A DNA stretch of 32,254 bases, from NCBI RefSeq assembly GCF_003457605.1, contig NZ_QRAN01000028.1, positions 1,736-33,989 of the forward strand, read 5' to 3'. Both the position numbers and the translations under genes were made by a program. This document shows positions 16,822 to 25,259 of the stretch, piece after piece (position 1 is the first letter of the stretch; each line of letters opens with the position of its first letter). The stretch comes from Seongchinamella sediminis (GTDB lineage: Bacteria > Pseudomonadota > Gammaproteobacteria > Pseudomonadales > Halieaceae). The notes beneath the pieces were generated by a model. It did no database searches. It saw only the letters and a list, made by a program, of their open reading frames with translations, and was not told the DNA's origin.

Positions 16822-18969
16822 CTAACTGACCTTGAGCATGCCCCGCTCTTCCAGGTCCAGCATCAGCAGCTGTTTGATCAGGAAGTCGCGGGTAGTCTCC
16901 GGATGCTCCAGGTGCAGGCGCTCCAGGAACGGCCTGGCCGCCTCCTCGTCACCGTGGTGCAGCAGGGCCTTGAAGGCGGAGCTGATGAAGTGGGTCGGTT
17001 CCTCACTGAGTGCCTTGATCCGGCGCAGACTGGCAGCGAGAGCGAGTTCACTGTCGGTCAGCTCGGTACCGAAGGGATAGTCCGGTAACAGCCCCTCGGC
17101 AACGGCGGGCTTGAGGGCATGGGCAATTTTCTCGGGTGTATTCTGCCGGGCGCTGAAGGGGATGCTGTAATCCTGGGGCAGTTTGCCGTGGCGCTTGGCG
17201 TACTCCAGCAACTGGGGCTGGAAGCGGGAGTCGGCGATATTGATCATGCGCCGGATAACCTCGGCGTCGGATTGCCCGCGCAGGTCAGCCACCCCGTACT
17301 CGGTAACGATCACATCACGCAGGTGTTTGGGAATAGTGGTATAGCCGTAGTGCGGCACGATATTGGACTTCAGCTGCTTGCCCTCTCCCCGGGTGGCACG
17401 GATGCAGAGCACCGAGCGGGCGCCGGGCAGGTCGTGGGCCATGGCAACAAAGTTGTACTGCCCGCCGACACCGCTGATTACCGTGCCGTCTTCCAGCGCA
17501 TCCGAGGCCACAGCCCCATTCAGCGCGGCGATCATACCGGTATTGATGAAGCGGGCGCTGCGGCGCTGGGCGCAATACAGGGGATAGTCCAGCAGCAGCT
17601 GGTTGGTGCGCTGCACGCCGGTCATGCAGATGCGCTCGTGCCCCTCCTCGTCCAGATCCTGCAGCTTGCGGTAAAAGTCCCGGGGGCCGAGGAAAAAACC
17701 GCCGTGCAGTACCCGGCCATGACGCAGGGTTTTGCCGGCCTGTGCCTGCAACAGGGCTCCGCGAGTGGCGCTGTCATCCAGGTCGTTGGCAAGCTCTTGC
17801 CCGGCCAGGCTCAATCCCGCATCGTCCAGGGCCAGCTCATCCGGCAGGACGCCCCAGTACACCAGCCGTTGCCGGGACGCCGAATCCAGTTGCCGCGGTA
17901 TCAGCCCCGACTCGCGGCCGTATTCCCACAGCCTGGCGTCGACACTCTCGCTGATGCGTCCTTCATTCAGGCCCGATTGCAAGGCCAGCTCGTCGTACAC
18001 CCGGCGCTTGACCACGCCCTGCTCGATCAGGTGCATCATGCCGTTGACGAACATCTCGGTAGAGACGTACAGGCCCTGCACGAATTCGCCCTGCTCCATC
18101 TCCGCGTGTAGGGTTTCATTGCTGATGCCCGCCACCAGCCGGCGATAGGCGGCGTTGTCCCGGTGACGCAAAATGCAGGAATGGGCCACCGCGTCACCGA
18201 GGGAACCGATACCGATCTGCAGGGTGCCGCCATCCTCGATCAGGGTGCTGGCGTGCAGGGCGGTGGCGTAGTCGCGCAGGGGGACGGCGGCATTGGGAAC
18301 CGCGAACAGGGTCTTGTCGTATTCCCTGTTATCGACGATCCAGTCGAAGTTGCCCGGGTCGGTCTCGGCGTCATGCTCCATGAAGGGCAACCGGGAGTGC
18401 ACCTGGGCGGCGAAATAAACCCGGCGGGAGAGACTCTTCTGGCGTTGCAGGATCTCCGGGCTGATGTCGGGGTTGCAGGAGAAACTGAGCCGGCGCTGCT
18501 CGCCCTCCCCCTCGCTGGCCACCAGTTGCAGCATGACGTTGACGCCCGAGTCGAGCATGTCCCGGGCGATATGGGTGTAGTTGCTGGAAATATAGTTCTG
18601 CTGGGCAACCGGGTGATTCTTCATCGACCCCGCCTTGAAGTACAGCTCGGTCAGCTGCACGTTTGCCGGCATCTCACCCCGCCTGAACGGCCCCAGGAAC
18701 GCCAGTTCCTCGTAATCGCCAAACATGCGTTTCATGATGGGGCCGGCGAGGCCCTCCTCGATATGGCTGCCGGGCTTTGGTACCTCCAGGCAGAGCGCGG
18801 TGTAAATGTGCAAGGACAGCGAGGAATCCCCGGCGACCCGGTGGTACAGCGCATTAAGCAATTGTACCGGCTTGCCCAGCCCCAGGGGTGCCCCCACGCT
18901 GATATCCGGCCCCACAGCTTCGATAATGCGATCGACACAGGTTTCTACACTGGCAAGAACTTCGGTCAC
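16822..18969 (-). CDS. Large acetyl-CoA hydrolase/CoA-transferase family protein
   Basis: This is a two-domain class I CoA-transferase relative, predicted to move CoA between acyl-CoA and a carboxylate such as acetate, or to hydrolyse acetyl-CoA. At 715 residues it is clearly longer than the roughly 430-500 residues of 4-hydroxybutyrate-type CoA-transferases. Motifs include DGGTLQIGIGSLGDAV, STEMFVNG with Glu305 as the likely covalent-intermediate glutamate, SGVGGQYNFV and VTEYGVADLRG. The C-terminal extension (about 630-715) is helical and charged. It starts with GTG 18969 behind GGGAG. The AGCS alanine carrier gene is 101 bp upstream on the same strand. The acceptor is unknown. Confidence 0.88.
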   Translation of the reverse strand: MTEVLASVETCVDRIIEAVGPDISVGAPLGLGKPVQLLNALYHRVAGDSSLSLHIYTALCLEVPKPGSHIEEGLAGPIMKRMFGDYEELAFLGPFRRGEMPANVQLTELYFKAGSMKNHPVAQQNYISSNYTHIARDMLDSGVNVMLQLVASEGEGEQRRLSFSCNPDISPEILQRQKSLSRRVYFAAQVHSRLPFMEHDAETDPGNFDWIVDNREYDKTLFAVPNAAVPLRDYATALHASTLIEDGGTLQIGIGSLGDAVAHSCILRHRDNAAYRRLVAGISNETLHAEMEQGEFVQGLYVSTEMFVNGMMHLIEQGVVKRRVYDELALQSGLNEGRISESVDARLWEYGRESGLIPRQLDSASRQRLVYWGVLPDELALDDAGLSLAGQELANDLDDSATRGALLQAQAGKTLRHGRVLHGGFFLGPRDFYRKLQDLDEEGHERICMTGVQRTNQLLLDYPLYCAQRRSARFINTGMIAALNGAVASDALEDGTVISGVGGQYNFVAMAHDLPGARSVLCIRATRGEGKQLKSNIVPHYGYTTIPKHLRDVIVTEYGVADLRGQSDAEVIRRMINIADSRFQPQLLEYAKRHGKLPQDYSIPFSARQNTPEKIAHALKPAVAEGLLPDYPFGTELTDSELALAASLRRIKALSEEPTHFISSAFKALLHHGDEEAARPFLERLHLEHPETTRDFLIKQLLMLDLEERGMLKVS

Positions 18970-19070
18970 GTATTACTCCCACGGCTCCGCTGGCGCGGCG
19001 CATTCAGCAAAATCATTATCAAATCACAACGCGCCCCGGGAACCATTGACCCGGGACAAACTCCCGCCAA

Positions 19071-20408
19071 TCAGTGCACGGTGCTGCGGTCGGCGAAATA
19101 GTCGCGGCTTATTTTGAACACCAGCGGCGCGAGCAGGATCAGGGCCACCAGGTTGGGTATGGCCATGAACGCGTTCAGGGTATCGGCAATCAGCCACACC
19201 ATATCGAGCTGCACCACGGTACCCACCGGGATCGCCAGTACCCAGAGCACCCGGAAGGGCATCACGCCCCGTGCGCCCACCAGGAAGACCACACAGCGCT
19301 CGCCGTAAAAAGACCAGCCAATCATGGTGGTGAAGGCAAACAGGCACAAGCCGAGGGTGACAATATACTCGCCGCCGGGAAAGGCGTTGCCAAAGGCCAT
19401 GGAGGTCAGGCTGGCACCACTCACGCCGGAGGGAATGACATCCATGATGACGATCACCAGGCCGGTCATCGTGCATACCACCAGGGTGTCGATAAAGGTT
19501 CCCAGCATGGCGATCATGCCCTGCTGCACCGGCTGGTTGGTTTTCGCCGCGGCGTGGGCAATGGGCGCGCTGCCAAGGCCGGCCTCGTTGGAGAAGATGC
19601 CGCGGGCGACGCCAAAACGCAGGGCCGCCCATACCGTTGCCCCGGCAAAGCCGCCGGCGGCCGCGGACCCGTTCATGGCGCTGTCGACGATAGTTACCAG
19701 GGCGGCCGGTACGGCGCTGACATTGAGCAGGATCACCAGCACACTGAGCAGGATATAGCTGAGTGCCATCATCGGCACCAGCAAGCTCGCCACGGTGGCG
19801 ATGCGCCGGATGCCTCCCAGCACCACGGCGCCCACCAGCAACATCAGTACAATGCCTGTTGCCAGTGGCGGCACGGCGAAAGAATCACTGAGCGCCTGGG
19901 ACACGGAGTTGGACTGCACCGTGTTGGCGATGCCGAAACCGGCGAAGGATCCGAACAGGGCGAAGGCATAGGCCAGCCAGTGCCAGCGTTTGTGCAGGCC
20001 GTTGCGGATGTAGTACATGGGGCCGCCGCTGTAGTTGCCCTGTTCGTCCTGCTCGCGATAGGTCACCGCGCACACCGCCTCGGCGTACTTGGTCGCCATG
20101 CCCACCAGGGCGGTTATCCACATCCAGAACAGGGCACCGGGACCGCCGAGGGCAACAGCGGTGGCTACCCCGGCGATATTGCCGGTACCTATGGTTGCCG
20201 ACAGGGAGGTCATTAATGCGCTGAATGGCGAGATATCGCCCTTGCCTTTACCCTGGCGCCCCTGCAACAACAGGCGCAGGGCGAGTGGAATCTTGCGCAC
20301 GGTCAGAAAGCGCAGGCCGAGGCTGAGGTACAGGCCGGTGCCCAGCAGCAGCGCCAGCATCACCGGCCCCCAGGCCCAGCTGTTGATCGTGGAAATGAAT
20401 TCACTCAT
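19071..20408 (-). CDS. Sodium:alanine symporter family (AGCS) amino-acid carrier
   Basis: This inner-membrane transporter couples Na+ entry to uptake of alanine, glycine or a related amino acid. The 445-residue protein is hydrophobic throughout, with about 10-11 helices. It carries AGCS signatures such as LLGTGLYLSLGLRF near the N-terminus, ATIGTGNIAGVATAVALGGP (around 70-90) and FSNEAGLGSAPIAHAAA (around 270-285). It starts 42 bp after the PLP enzyme gene, and GGATGAG serves as a weak ribosome site. The order yajC, PLP enzyme, carrier on one strand suggests a common transcript. D-alanine, L-alanine or glycine cannot be distinguished. Confidence 0.93.
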   Translation of the reverse strand: MSEFISTINSWAWGPVMLALLLGTGLYLSLGLRFLTVRKIPLALRLLLQGRQGKGKGDISPFSALMTSLSATIGTGNIAGVATAVALGGPGALFWMWITALVGMATKYAEAVCAVTYREQDEQGNYSGGPMYYIRNGLHKRWHWLAYAFALFGSFAGFGIANTVQSNSVSQALSDSFAVPPLATGIVLMLLVGAVVLGGIRRIATVASLLVPMMALSYILLSVLVILLNVSAVPAALVTIVDSAMNGSAAAGGFAGATVWAALRFGVARGIFSNEAGLGSAPIAHAAAKTNQPVQQGMIAMLGTFIDTLVVCTMTGLVIVIMDVIPSGVSGASLTSMAFGNAFPGGEYIVTLGLCLFAFTTMIGWSFYGERCVVFLVGARGVMPFRVLWVLAIPVGTVVQLDMVWLIADTLNAFMAIPNLVALILLAPLVFKISRDYFADRSTVH

Positions 20409-20450
20409 GCGCTCATCCCTGCTTTATTATGGTTGGTATGACTGCAGATA

Positions 20451-21452
20451 CTAGCAGTTGAAGCCGCCACTTTGGGGAAACACGCCAAAAATTCCACCGG
20501 TGTGCATGAAAACGATGTCCTGGCAGCCGCTGAACCGGCCGGCGGCAATCTCGGCGACCAGGCCGGCAAAGGCCTTGCCGGTGTAGACCGGATCGAGCAG
20601 CACGCCTTCCAGCCGGCACAGTTCGGCAATAAGGTCAAAGACCTGCGGCGAGGCCTTGCCGTAACCCTCCCCCACATAGCCGTCCAACACCCGGGGCTGC
20701 GCCTGAACCGGGGGTACGTGCGGGTAGCGCCGGCGCCAGTCCTCGGCATCCGCCGCCACCTTGTCGAGAAAATAGCGTTCATTGTCGCAGACATTAATGC
20801 CCCACACGGTGACGGGCAGCTGGTGCAGGGCAGCGCCGAGGGTGAGGCCGGCCTGGGTGCCGCCGGAACCGGTGGCACAGACGACATGGGCGCGAGCGAT
20901 GCCAGCGGCCTGCAGGTCGGCGCCCAGCTCCTCCGCCCCGGCGATATAGCCCCACACGCCGATACCGTCACTGCCACCGGTAGGAACGGCGAGCGCGCGT
21001 TTTCCCCGCTCAGCGTAGTATTGCTGCCACTGGCTGAACAGCTCGTCCAGCTGCCGTACGTACTCGCCCACCGGGTAGCAGCTGACCTGGGCGCCGGCCA
21101 GCTGATCCAGTAACAGGTTACCCTCCGCCGGCCCATCGGCATGGCCGCGCAGCAGTAAATGCACGTCCAGGCCGAGCTGGGCGCCGGCAAAGGCGGTGGC
21201 CCGACAGTGGTTGGACTGGATGCCGCCACAGGTTATGAGGGTGTCATAACCCTGATCCACGGCGTAGGCGGTAATGTACTCGAGCTTGCGGACTTTGTTG
21301 CCGCTCAGGGCGCAACCGGTCAGGTCGTCGCGCTTGATCCAGAGGCGGTGACCACCGCCCCAGCGGGCGCTGGCGCGGTGCAGTGGTTGGAGTGGTGTAG
21401 GCGTGCGCGCCAGGTCGATTTTGCGCGGGTATACGAGCGTTGCGCCTGGCAC
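20451..21452 (-). CDS. D-cysteine desulfhydrase / ACC deaminase-like PLP enzyme
   Basis: This fold-type II PLP enzyme probably converts D-cysteine to pyruvate, H2S and ammonia, or a related small amino acid such as ACC. The 333-residue sequence shows LSGNKVRKLEY with Lys53 as PLP Schiff-base lysine, GGIQSNHCRAT (Ser80-Asn81-His82), the phosphate-binding TGSGGTQAG, and HTGGIFGVF near the C-terminus. Translation appears to start at GTG 21452, six bases after the yajC stop codon and without a good ribosome site, so translational coupling with yajC is likely. The alanine carrier follows. D-cysteine desulfhydrase and true ACC deaminase are hard to separate by eye. Confidence 0.88.
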   Translation of the reverse strand: MPGATLVYPRKIDLARTPTPLQPLHRASARWGGGHRLWIKRDDLTGCALSGNKVRKLEYITAYAVDQGYDTLITCGGIQSNHCRATAFAGAQLGLDVHLLLRGHADGPAEGNLLLDQLAGAQVSCYPVGEYVRQLDELFSQWQQYYAERGKRALAVPTGGSDGIGVWGYIAGAEELGADLQAAGIARAHVVCATGSGGTQAGLTLGAALHQLPVTVWGINVCDNERYFLDKVAADAEDWRRRYPHVPPVQAQPRVLDGYVGEGYGKASPQVFDLIAELCRLEGVLLDPVYTGKAFAGLVAEIAAGRFSGCQDIVFMHTGGIFGVFPQSGGFNC

Positions 21453-21458
21453 GACAAC

Positions 21459-21794
21459 TTAACCGATAGACTTTAGGGTGCCCTTGGGCAGGACCGCATG
21501 CAAGTGCACGCGCTGGAACTTCATGTCCACATTGTTGGCGACGTTGAGGACCATGTAATTTTCATCCAGGGCCGTTACCTTGCCGAGAATACCGGAACTG
21601 GTCACTACTTCATCACCCTTGTTGAGAGCTGCCACCATCGCCGCGTGTTCCTTCTGGCGCTTGCGCTGGGGGCGGATGGCGATGACATAAAACAGCACGA
21701 ACAGCAGCACCAGGAAACCGATCTGGAACAGTTCCCCGCCCTGGGGGGCCTGGCCACTGGCCTGGGCGTGTGCGCTGGCAATAAACAAACTCAT
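21459..21794 (-). CDS. yajC: YajC family preprotein-translocase-associated membrane protein
   Basis: YajC is a single-span inner-membrane subunit that associates with SecDF and AcrB. From ATG 21794 (MSLFIASAHAQ, ribosome site AAGGT) the protein has 111 residues. A hydrophobic helix spans about 22-43 (QIGFLVLLFVLFYVIAIRP), followed by the basic PQRKRQKEH and a small beta domain with NKGDEVVTSSGILGKVTALDE, all in family order. The open frame extends 26 codons upstream without support. Usually yajC lies between tgt and secD-secF; here the next gene is a PLP enzyme, so this may be a relocated copy or a paralogue. Confidence 0.92.
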   Translation of the reverse strand: MSLFIASAHAQASGQAPQGGELFQIGFLVLLFVLFYVIAIRPQRKRQKEHAAMVAALNKGDEVVTSSGILGKVTALDENYMVLNVANNVDMKFQRVHLHAVLPKGTLKSIG

Positions 21795-21843
21795 AACTGA
21801 TACCTTGTTGCGAATGCCCGCTGGGGGCGTGAAAAACGCGCTA

Positions 21844-21872
21844 AATGTACAGGGTTTCGCCCCCACGGGCAA
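21844..21872 (-). promoter_or_regulatory. Sigma70-type promoter of yajC
   Basis: TTGCCC (21867-21872) and TACATT (21844-21849) on the minus strand are 17 bases apart, each matching 4 of 6 consensus positions, about 50 bases before the yajC ATG. Confidence 0.45.
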
Positions 21873-22055
21873 TTGCGTGTACCGTTCGAAAAAAAGCGAA
21901 ATAACGGTAAGGCCCGCTTAAACGTTCAAATTATCAGTCCTGAACCTGTGTTGGTCGCATTAAAGTGTGCCAGGCAGGACTTTTGGGAGTAAAATCCGCG
22001 ACACAATAAAACCAGAGCGGCCTCCTGCCGCCAGGGACTTGCCAACGAGGGTCCA

Positions 22056-22556
22056 GTGAAAAAAAGCGTCGCCGATTCAAACCGGGAAATCGCCTACCGG
22101 CTGTCCAATAACCTGCCGCGGTTGTTGCGCGAATTTTCGCGCGATTACGAGCGCCGTATCTTCAGTCAGCTCGCCGAGCGCGGCCACCCGGACATCAGGC
22201 CAGCCCACAGCCAGGTGTTCGCCAACCTGGGCATGGGCTCGGTGCGAGTCAGCGAACTGGCGGAGCGGGCCCAGATCACCCAGCAGGCCATGGGCAAAAT
22301 GCTCAAGGAACTGGAACAGATGGGCTACATCACCCGCGGCATTGACGACAGCGACAAGCGCGCCCGGGAAATACGCCTGACCCGGCTGGGTGTCAAACTG
22401 GCCGCTGACAGCCTCGCCGCCGTGGACCAGGCTCGCGGCCACTACGAAAGCAGGATCGGCGCGAAGGAACTGCAGCAACTGGAAGAACAGCTGCGGGTGG
22501 CGATGGACAAACTGGCGCTGGAATACCTGCCGGAATCCTGGACCGATAATCGCTGA
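22056..22556 (+). CDS. MarR family transcriptional regulator
   Basis: This is a dimeric winged-helix regulator, generally a repressor released by small phenolic or hydrophobic ligands or by oxidants. The 166-residue protein has the MarR layout: N-terminal dimerisation helix, then the HTH 'GSVRVSELAERAQITQQAMGKMLKELEQMGYI', then the wing 'DDSDKRAREIRLTRLG', then a C-terminal helix. The start is GTG 22056, with GAGGG upstream. It is divergent from yajC (261-bp gap) and converges on the SnoaL/GST pair. A TAAAAT element near 21,990 could be its -10. The ligand and targets are unknown. Confidence 0.9.
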   Translation: MKKSVADSNREIAYRLSNNLPRLLREFSRDYERRIFSQLAERGHPDIRPAHSQVFANLGMGSVRVSELAERAQITQQAMGKMLKELEQMGYITRGIDDSDKRAREIRLTRLGVKLAADSLAAVDQARGHYESRIGAKELQQLEEQLRVAMDKLALEYLPESWTDNR

Positions 22557-22631
22557 AATCAGAGCCGGTGCAGATTACGGTGTAAAGCTGTAACCGGCGC
22601 GCGGCGCCGCTGGTGTTCGCACGGGGCGCAA

Positions 22632-23084
22632 TTACAGGTTCATAAAGTCAGGGGCGTTGAAAACCCAGCTCTTCACTTCTTCGCGGCGGCTGATGCGCCA
22701 GCCCGCCGGCGTGCGACGGTACTGATCCAGGTACCACAGGCCCATCAGGATGGTCTGGCGCTGGCCATCGGGCATGGCCATAACCATGGGGTTGAAACAC
22801 ATCACCCTGCCGGTCCCCCCGTCACCGTCCACCCGGACCTGGATATTGGCGTTGAGATGCTGGCTGGCGGGAAACAGTTCGTCGGTCAGGGAGGCCTTGA
22901 GAAAATCCAGGGTTTCATCCACATTGCCGACACTGCCACCCATGGCGCTGTAATCGATGTGAGCGTCCTCGGTGAATACCTCACTGCGCAAGGCATCAAG
23001 CTGTTTGCTGTCTACCAGTTCGGCGTAACGGTAGACCAGGTCCTGAATTTCCAGCCGGTCGGACAATTCCTGTTGCGAAAGCAT
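22632..23084 (-). CDS. SnoaL-like (NTF2-fold) protein
   Basis: The 150-residue protein has the SnoaL_4 / ring-hydroxylating-dioxygenase-beta-like pattern: an N-terminal helix with IQDLVYRYAELVDSKQLDAL, FTEDAHIDYSAMGG, and a terminal strand pair with WRISRREE. Relatives include polyketide cyclases, dehydratases and isomerases; no reaction can be assigned. It starts eight bases after the GST-like gene, and its AGGAG site overlaps that gene's TAG stop, so the two are translationally linked. There is no signal peptide. Confidence 0.82.
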   Translation of the reverse strand: MLSQQELSDRLEIQDLVYRYAELVDSKQLDALRSEVFTEDAHIDYSAMGGSVGNVDETLDFLKASLTDELFPASQHLNANIQVRVDGDGGTGRVMCFNPMVMAMPDGQRQTILMGLWYLDQYRRTPAGWRISRREEVKSWVFNAPDFMNL

Positions 23085-23092
23085 GCTGACTC

Positions 23093-23848
23093 CTAAAAAT
23101 CCAGGGGGGTGGCTATATGCCGCTCGTGCATCCTGTCCCGATGGGCTTCCAGCGGCGCGCCGAGACAGGCGAGCAACTGCGGGTCAGCGCTGGTGTAAAT
23201 TGCGCGGAACCAGTCCGGCATGGGGCTGAGCTCCGGGGGCAGTGGCTTGATCATGCCGGCGAAGTTGGCCCAGTAAAAGTCCACCGCGCCGGGGGCGCTG
23301 CCAAGGAAGTAGTCGCCGCCGGCACTGACCAGGCATTGCTCGAGGTACTGGCTGATCTGGCGCAAGCGCGGGGCGGCCTGCCGCACCGCCGCCGGGGAGT
23401 AGCCGTACTTCGCCGCCAGCCGCCTGCCGGCTGCAGGCACCTTGTCCCGCTCCATCATCGGCTGCAGCATCAGCAGGCGCCGCAGCCAGCCAAAGCCATC
23501 GGCGCCGGCGATAAGCGCGCACAAGCCAATAGCCCGGGCCCTGGCTTCACAGGCGACTGGCAGCAGCGCCGGTTCGGCCTGCAGTCGCTCCAGCAGCATC
23601 AGTTGATCCAGCCAGTGGCAGGACGGTGGCAACTCCTCGCTGACCAGCACCGGCGCGGCGGTTTGCCCGGTCCAGGCCATGAGTTCGGGGTTCTCACCGC
23701 CACCCTCCTGGGCAACCGGCAGGTAGTCGAGCCCCTTGAACGCCAGCATGGCCTTGATCGACTCGCCCCAGGGCCCGGGTACGCCCGTGCTGAGGACGAC
23801 CCGCAGGCCAGGGCATTCCCGGGCTTCGGTGACCGACATATACTCCAT
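23093..23848 (-). CDS. Glutathione S-transferase-like protein
   Basis: The 251-residue soluble protein appears to have an N-terminal thioredoxin-like domain (about 15-90; 'LRVVLSTGVPGPWGESIKAML', then 'TGQTAAPVLV') and an all-helical C-terminal domain, as in glutathione S-transferases. A SNAIL/TRAIL-type motif is not obvious, so glutathione use is not certain. The chosen ATG at 23848 (MEYMSVTEAR) follows GAGGGAGA; the open frame extends 31 codons upstream into AT-rich non-coding DNA. It is the first gene of a pair with the SnoaL-like protein. The substrate is unknown. Confidence 0.72.
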   Translation of the reverse strand: MEYMSVTEARECPGLRVVLSTGVPGPWGESIKAMLAFKGLDYLPVAQEGGGENPELMAWTGQTAAPVLVSEELPPSCHWLDQLMLLERLQAEPALLPVACEARARAIGLCALIAGADGFGWLRRLLMLQPMMERDKVPAAGRRLAAKYGYSPAAVRQAAPRLRQISQYLEQCLVSAGGDYFLGSAPGAVDFYWANFAGMIKPLPPELSPMPDWFRAIYTSADPQLLACLGAPLEAHRDRMHERHIATPLDF

Positions 23849-24015
23849 CGACTTCTCCCTCTGCTCGGCTGGCGCCCACTTGGCGTGGCCTTGCCGCCAG
23901 TGATTTTGGCTGCAGTCCAACATAGTCGCTTCCCCGCCCAATGTGCAAGTCAGCAGCCTGCTCGCCGGATGGCTTGAGCCTGCCGCTTGCCGACCGCACC
24001 TAGAAACAGGGCAAG

Positions 24016-24021
24016 ATTATA
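24016..24021 (-). promoter_or_regulatory. Consensus -10 hexamer for the GST/SnoaL pair
   Basis: TATAAT lies in an AT-rich island (about 24,010-24,060) upstream of the GST-like gene on the minus strand. No good -35 lies at 16-18 bases; TTGAAT is too far away. The 5' leader would be about 160 bases. Confidence 0.4.
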
Positions 24022-24131
24022 ACTCTATCCATCTGTTTTAATTGCTATTTTTATTCAAGCCTCAGGACCGACAGATTCACAGCAGCGGACTGGGCCGGGC
24101 CGCGACATAAACCCCTTGCCGGCCCCGGCCG

Positions 24132-24617
24132 TCAGTCCTTGTCCAGCCCGAGTTCCTTCACCAGGGCGATGACATCGTCGTGGTGAGTCTTGGTTTTGAC
24201 CTTGTCCATAATGTGCTTGAGCCTGCCATCCTTGCCGATGATGAAGGTGGTACGCAGCACGCCCATGAACTCCCGGCCCATGAACTTCTTCAGGCCCCAG
24301 GCCCCATACTTTTCGGTGATGGCGTGGTCTTCATCTGACAACAGGGTGAAGTTGAGTCCCTGCTTGTCGATAAAACGCCCCAGGCGTGCCACCGGGTCGG
24401 GGCTGACGCCCAGCACCACGGTATCCAGTTTTGCCAGTTCTTTCTTGCTGTCGCGAATGCCGCAGGCCTGTACGGTACAACCGGGCGTCATCGCCTTGGG
24501 GTAAAAGTACAGCACCACGTTCTTGTCGCCACGGAACTGCTTGAGGCTGACCTTGTTGCCATCCTGGTCCAGCAGGGTGAAGGCCGGTGCCATATTGCCG
24601 ATCTTGGGAAATGCCAT
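24132..24617 (-). CDS. bcp: Thioredoxin-dependent thiol peroxidase (Bcp/PrxQ peroxiredoxin)
   Basis: The enzyme reduces H2O2 and organic hydroperoxides using thioredoxin. The 161-residue peroxiredoxin has YPKAMTPGCTVQACGIRD with peroxidatic Cys47 and resolving Cys52, the five-residue spacing typical of the Bcp alpha2 type. 'VVLGVSPDPVARLGRFI' and 'RTTFIIGKDGRL' follow in family order. Its ATG is three bases after the stop of the NUDIX gene, and its ribosome site (GAGGAG) is built from the last codons of that gene, so translation is coupled. Confidence 0.97.
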   Translation of the reverse strand: MAFPKIGNMAPAFTLLDQDGNKVSLKQFRGDKNVVLYFYPKAMTPGCTVQACGIRDSKKELAKLDTVVLGVSPDPVARLGRFIDKQGLNFTLLSDEDHAITEKYGAWGLKKFMGREFMGVLRTTFIIGKDGRLKHIMDKVKTKTHHDDVIALVKELGLDKD

Positions 24618-24620
24618 GGG

Positions 24621-25178
24621 TTACTCCTCGTTCTCTGGTTTGCGGCGGCGGTATTCGATTGCGGACACGCGCACCGGGAAGTGGCCCTCGCGCACATCAT
24701 CAAAATATTCCCGCAGGGTTTCCCTGACCACCGGGAATGCGATCTCGTCCCAGGGAATATCCTGCTCGCGGTACAGCGCGGTTTCCAGGCTCTCAGGGCC
24801 GACGCCATAGGCGCCATCGTCCAGTTCGCAGCGGTAAAACATGTACACCTGGCTGATGTAGGGCACATCAAATACCCGGTACAGCTCCAGCTTGCTCACC
24901 CTCGCCCGCGCCTCTTCCCAGGTTTCCCGGGCCGCGCCCTGCGGGGTGGTTTCCCCGTTCTCCATAAAGCCGGCGGGCAGCGTCCAGTAACCGTGGCGCG
25001 GCTCGATAGCGCGCTTGCACAGCAGCACCCGGCCCTCGTATACGGGCACACAGCCGACAACCACGCGCGGATTGACGTAGTGGATGGTCTCGCAGCGGGT
25101 ACAGACAAATCGCTCGCGATCATCGCCAGCGGGAATTTTGAGCGCAACGGTGTTGCCGCAGCTGGTACAGAACTTCAT
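24621..25178 (-). CDS. NUDIX hydrolase with N-terminal zinc ribbon
   Basis: This is a predicted nucleoside-diphosphate-X pyrophosphohydrolase. The 185-residue protein starts with a zinc ribbon (Cys4, Cys7, Cys26, Cys29). The Nudix box runs from Gly70 to about residue 92: Gly70, Glu76, Arg84-Glu85, Glu88-Glu89, with Arg91 where the consensus has glycine. Zinc-ribbon NUDIX proteins include NADH pyrophosphatase-like and ADP-ribose-type enzymes, but the NudC hallmark SQPWPF is absent, so NADH cannot be assumed. It is cotranscribed with bcp. A TATACT element about 25,212-25,217 is a possible -10. Confidence 0.92.
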   Translation of the reverse strand: MKFCTSCGNTVALKIPAGDDRERFVCTRCETIHYVNPRVVVGCVPVYEGRVLLCKRAIEPRHGYWTLPAGFMENGETTPQGAARETWEEARARVSKLELYRVFDVPYISQVYMFYRCELDDGAYGVGPESLETALYREQDIPWDEIAFPVVRETLREYFDDVREGHFPVRVSAIEYRRRKPENEE

Positions 25179-25259
25179 GTATTGGTTTATCGCCCTCGGC
25201 GCCGACCCGGTATCAGGAAAGCGCCAGTATAGAGCCTATACGCAGCAACGGCGAGGGCT

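Noticed and set aside
19035-19055. CCCGGG repeats with a 9-base spacer after the symporter gene
   Set aside because: Each hexamer is a self-palindrome and no T-run follows on the minus strand, so a terminator call is not justified.
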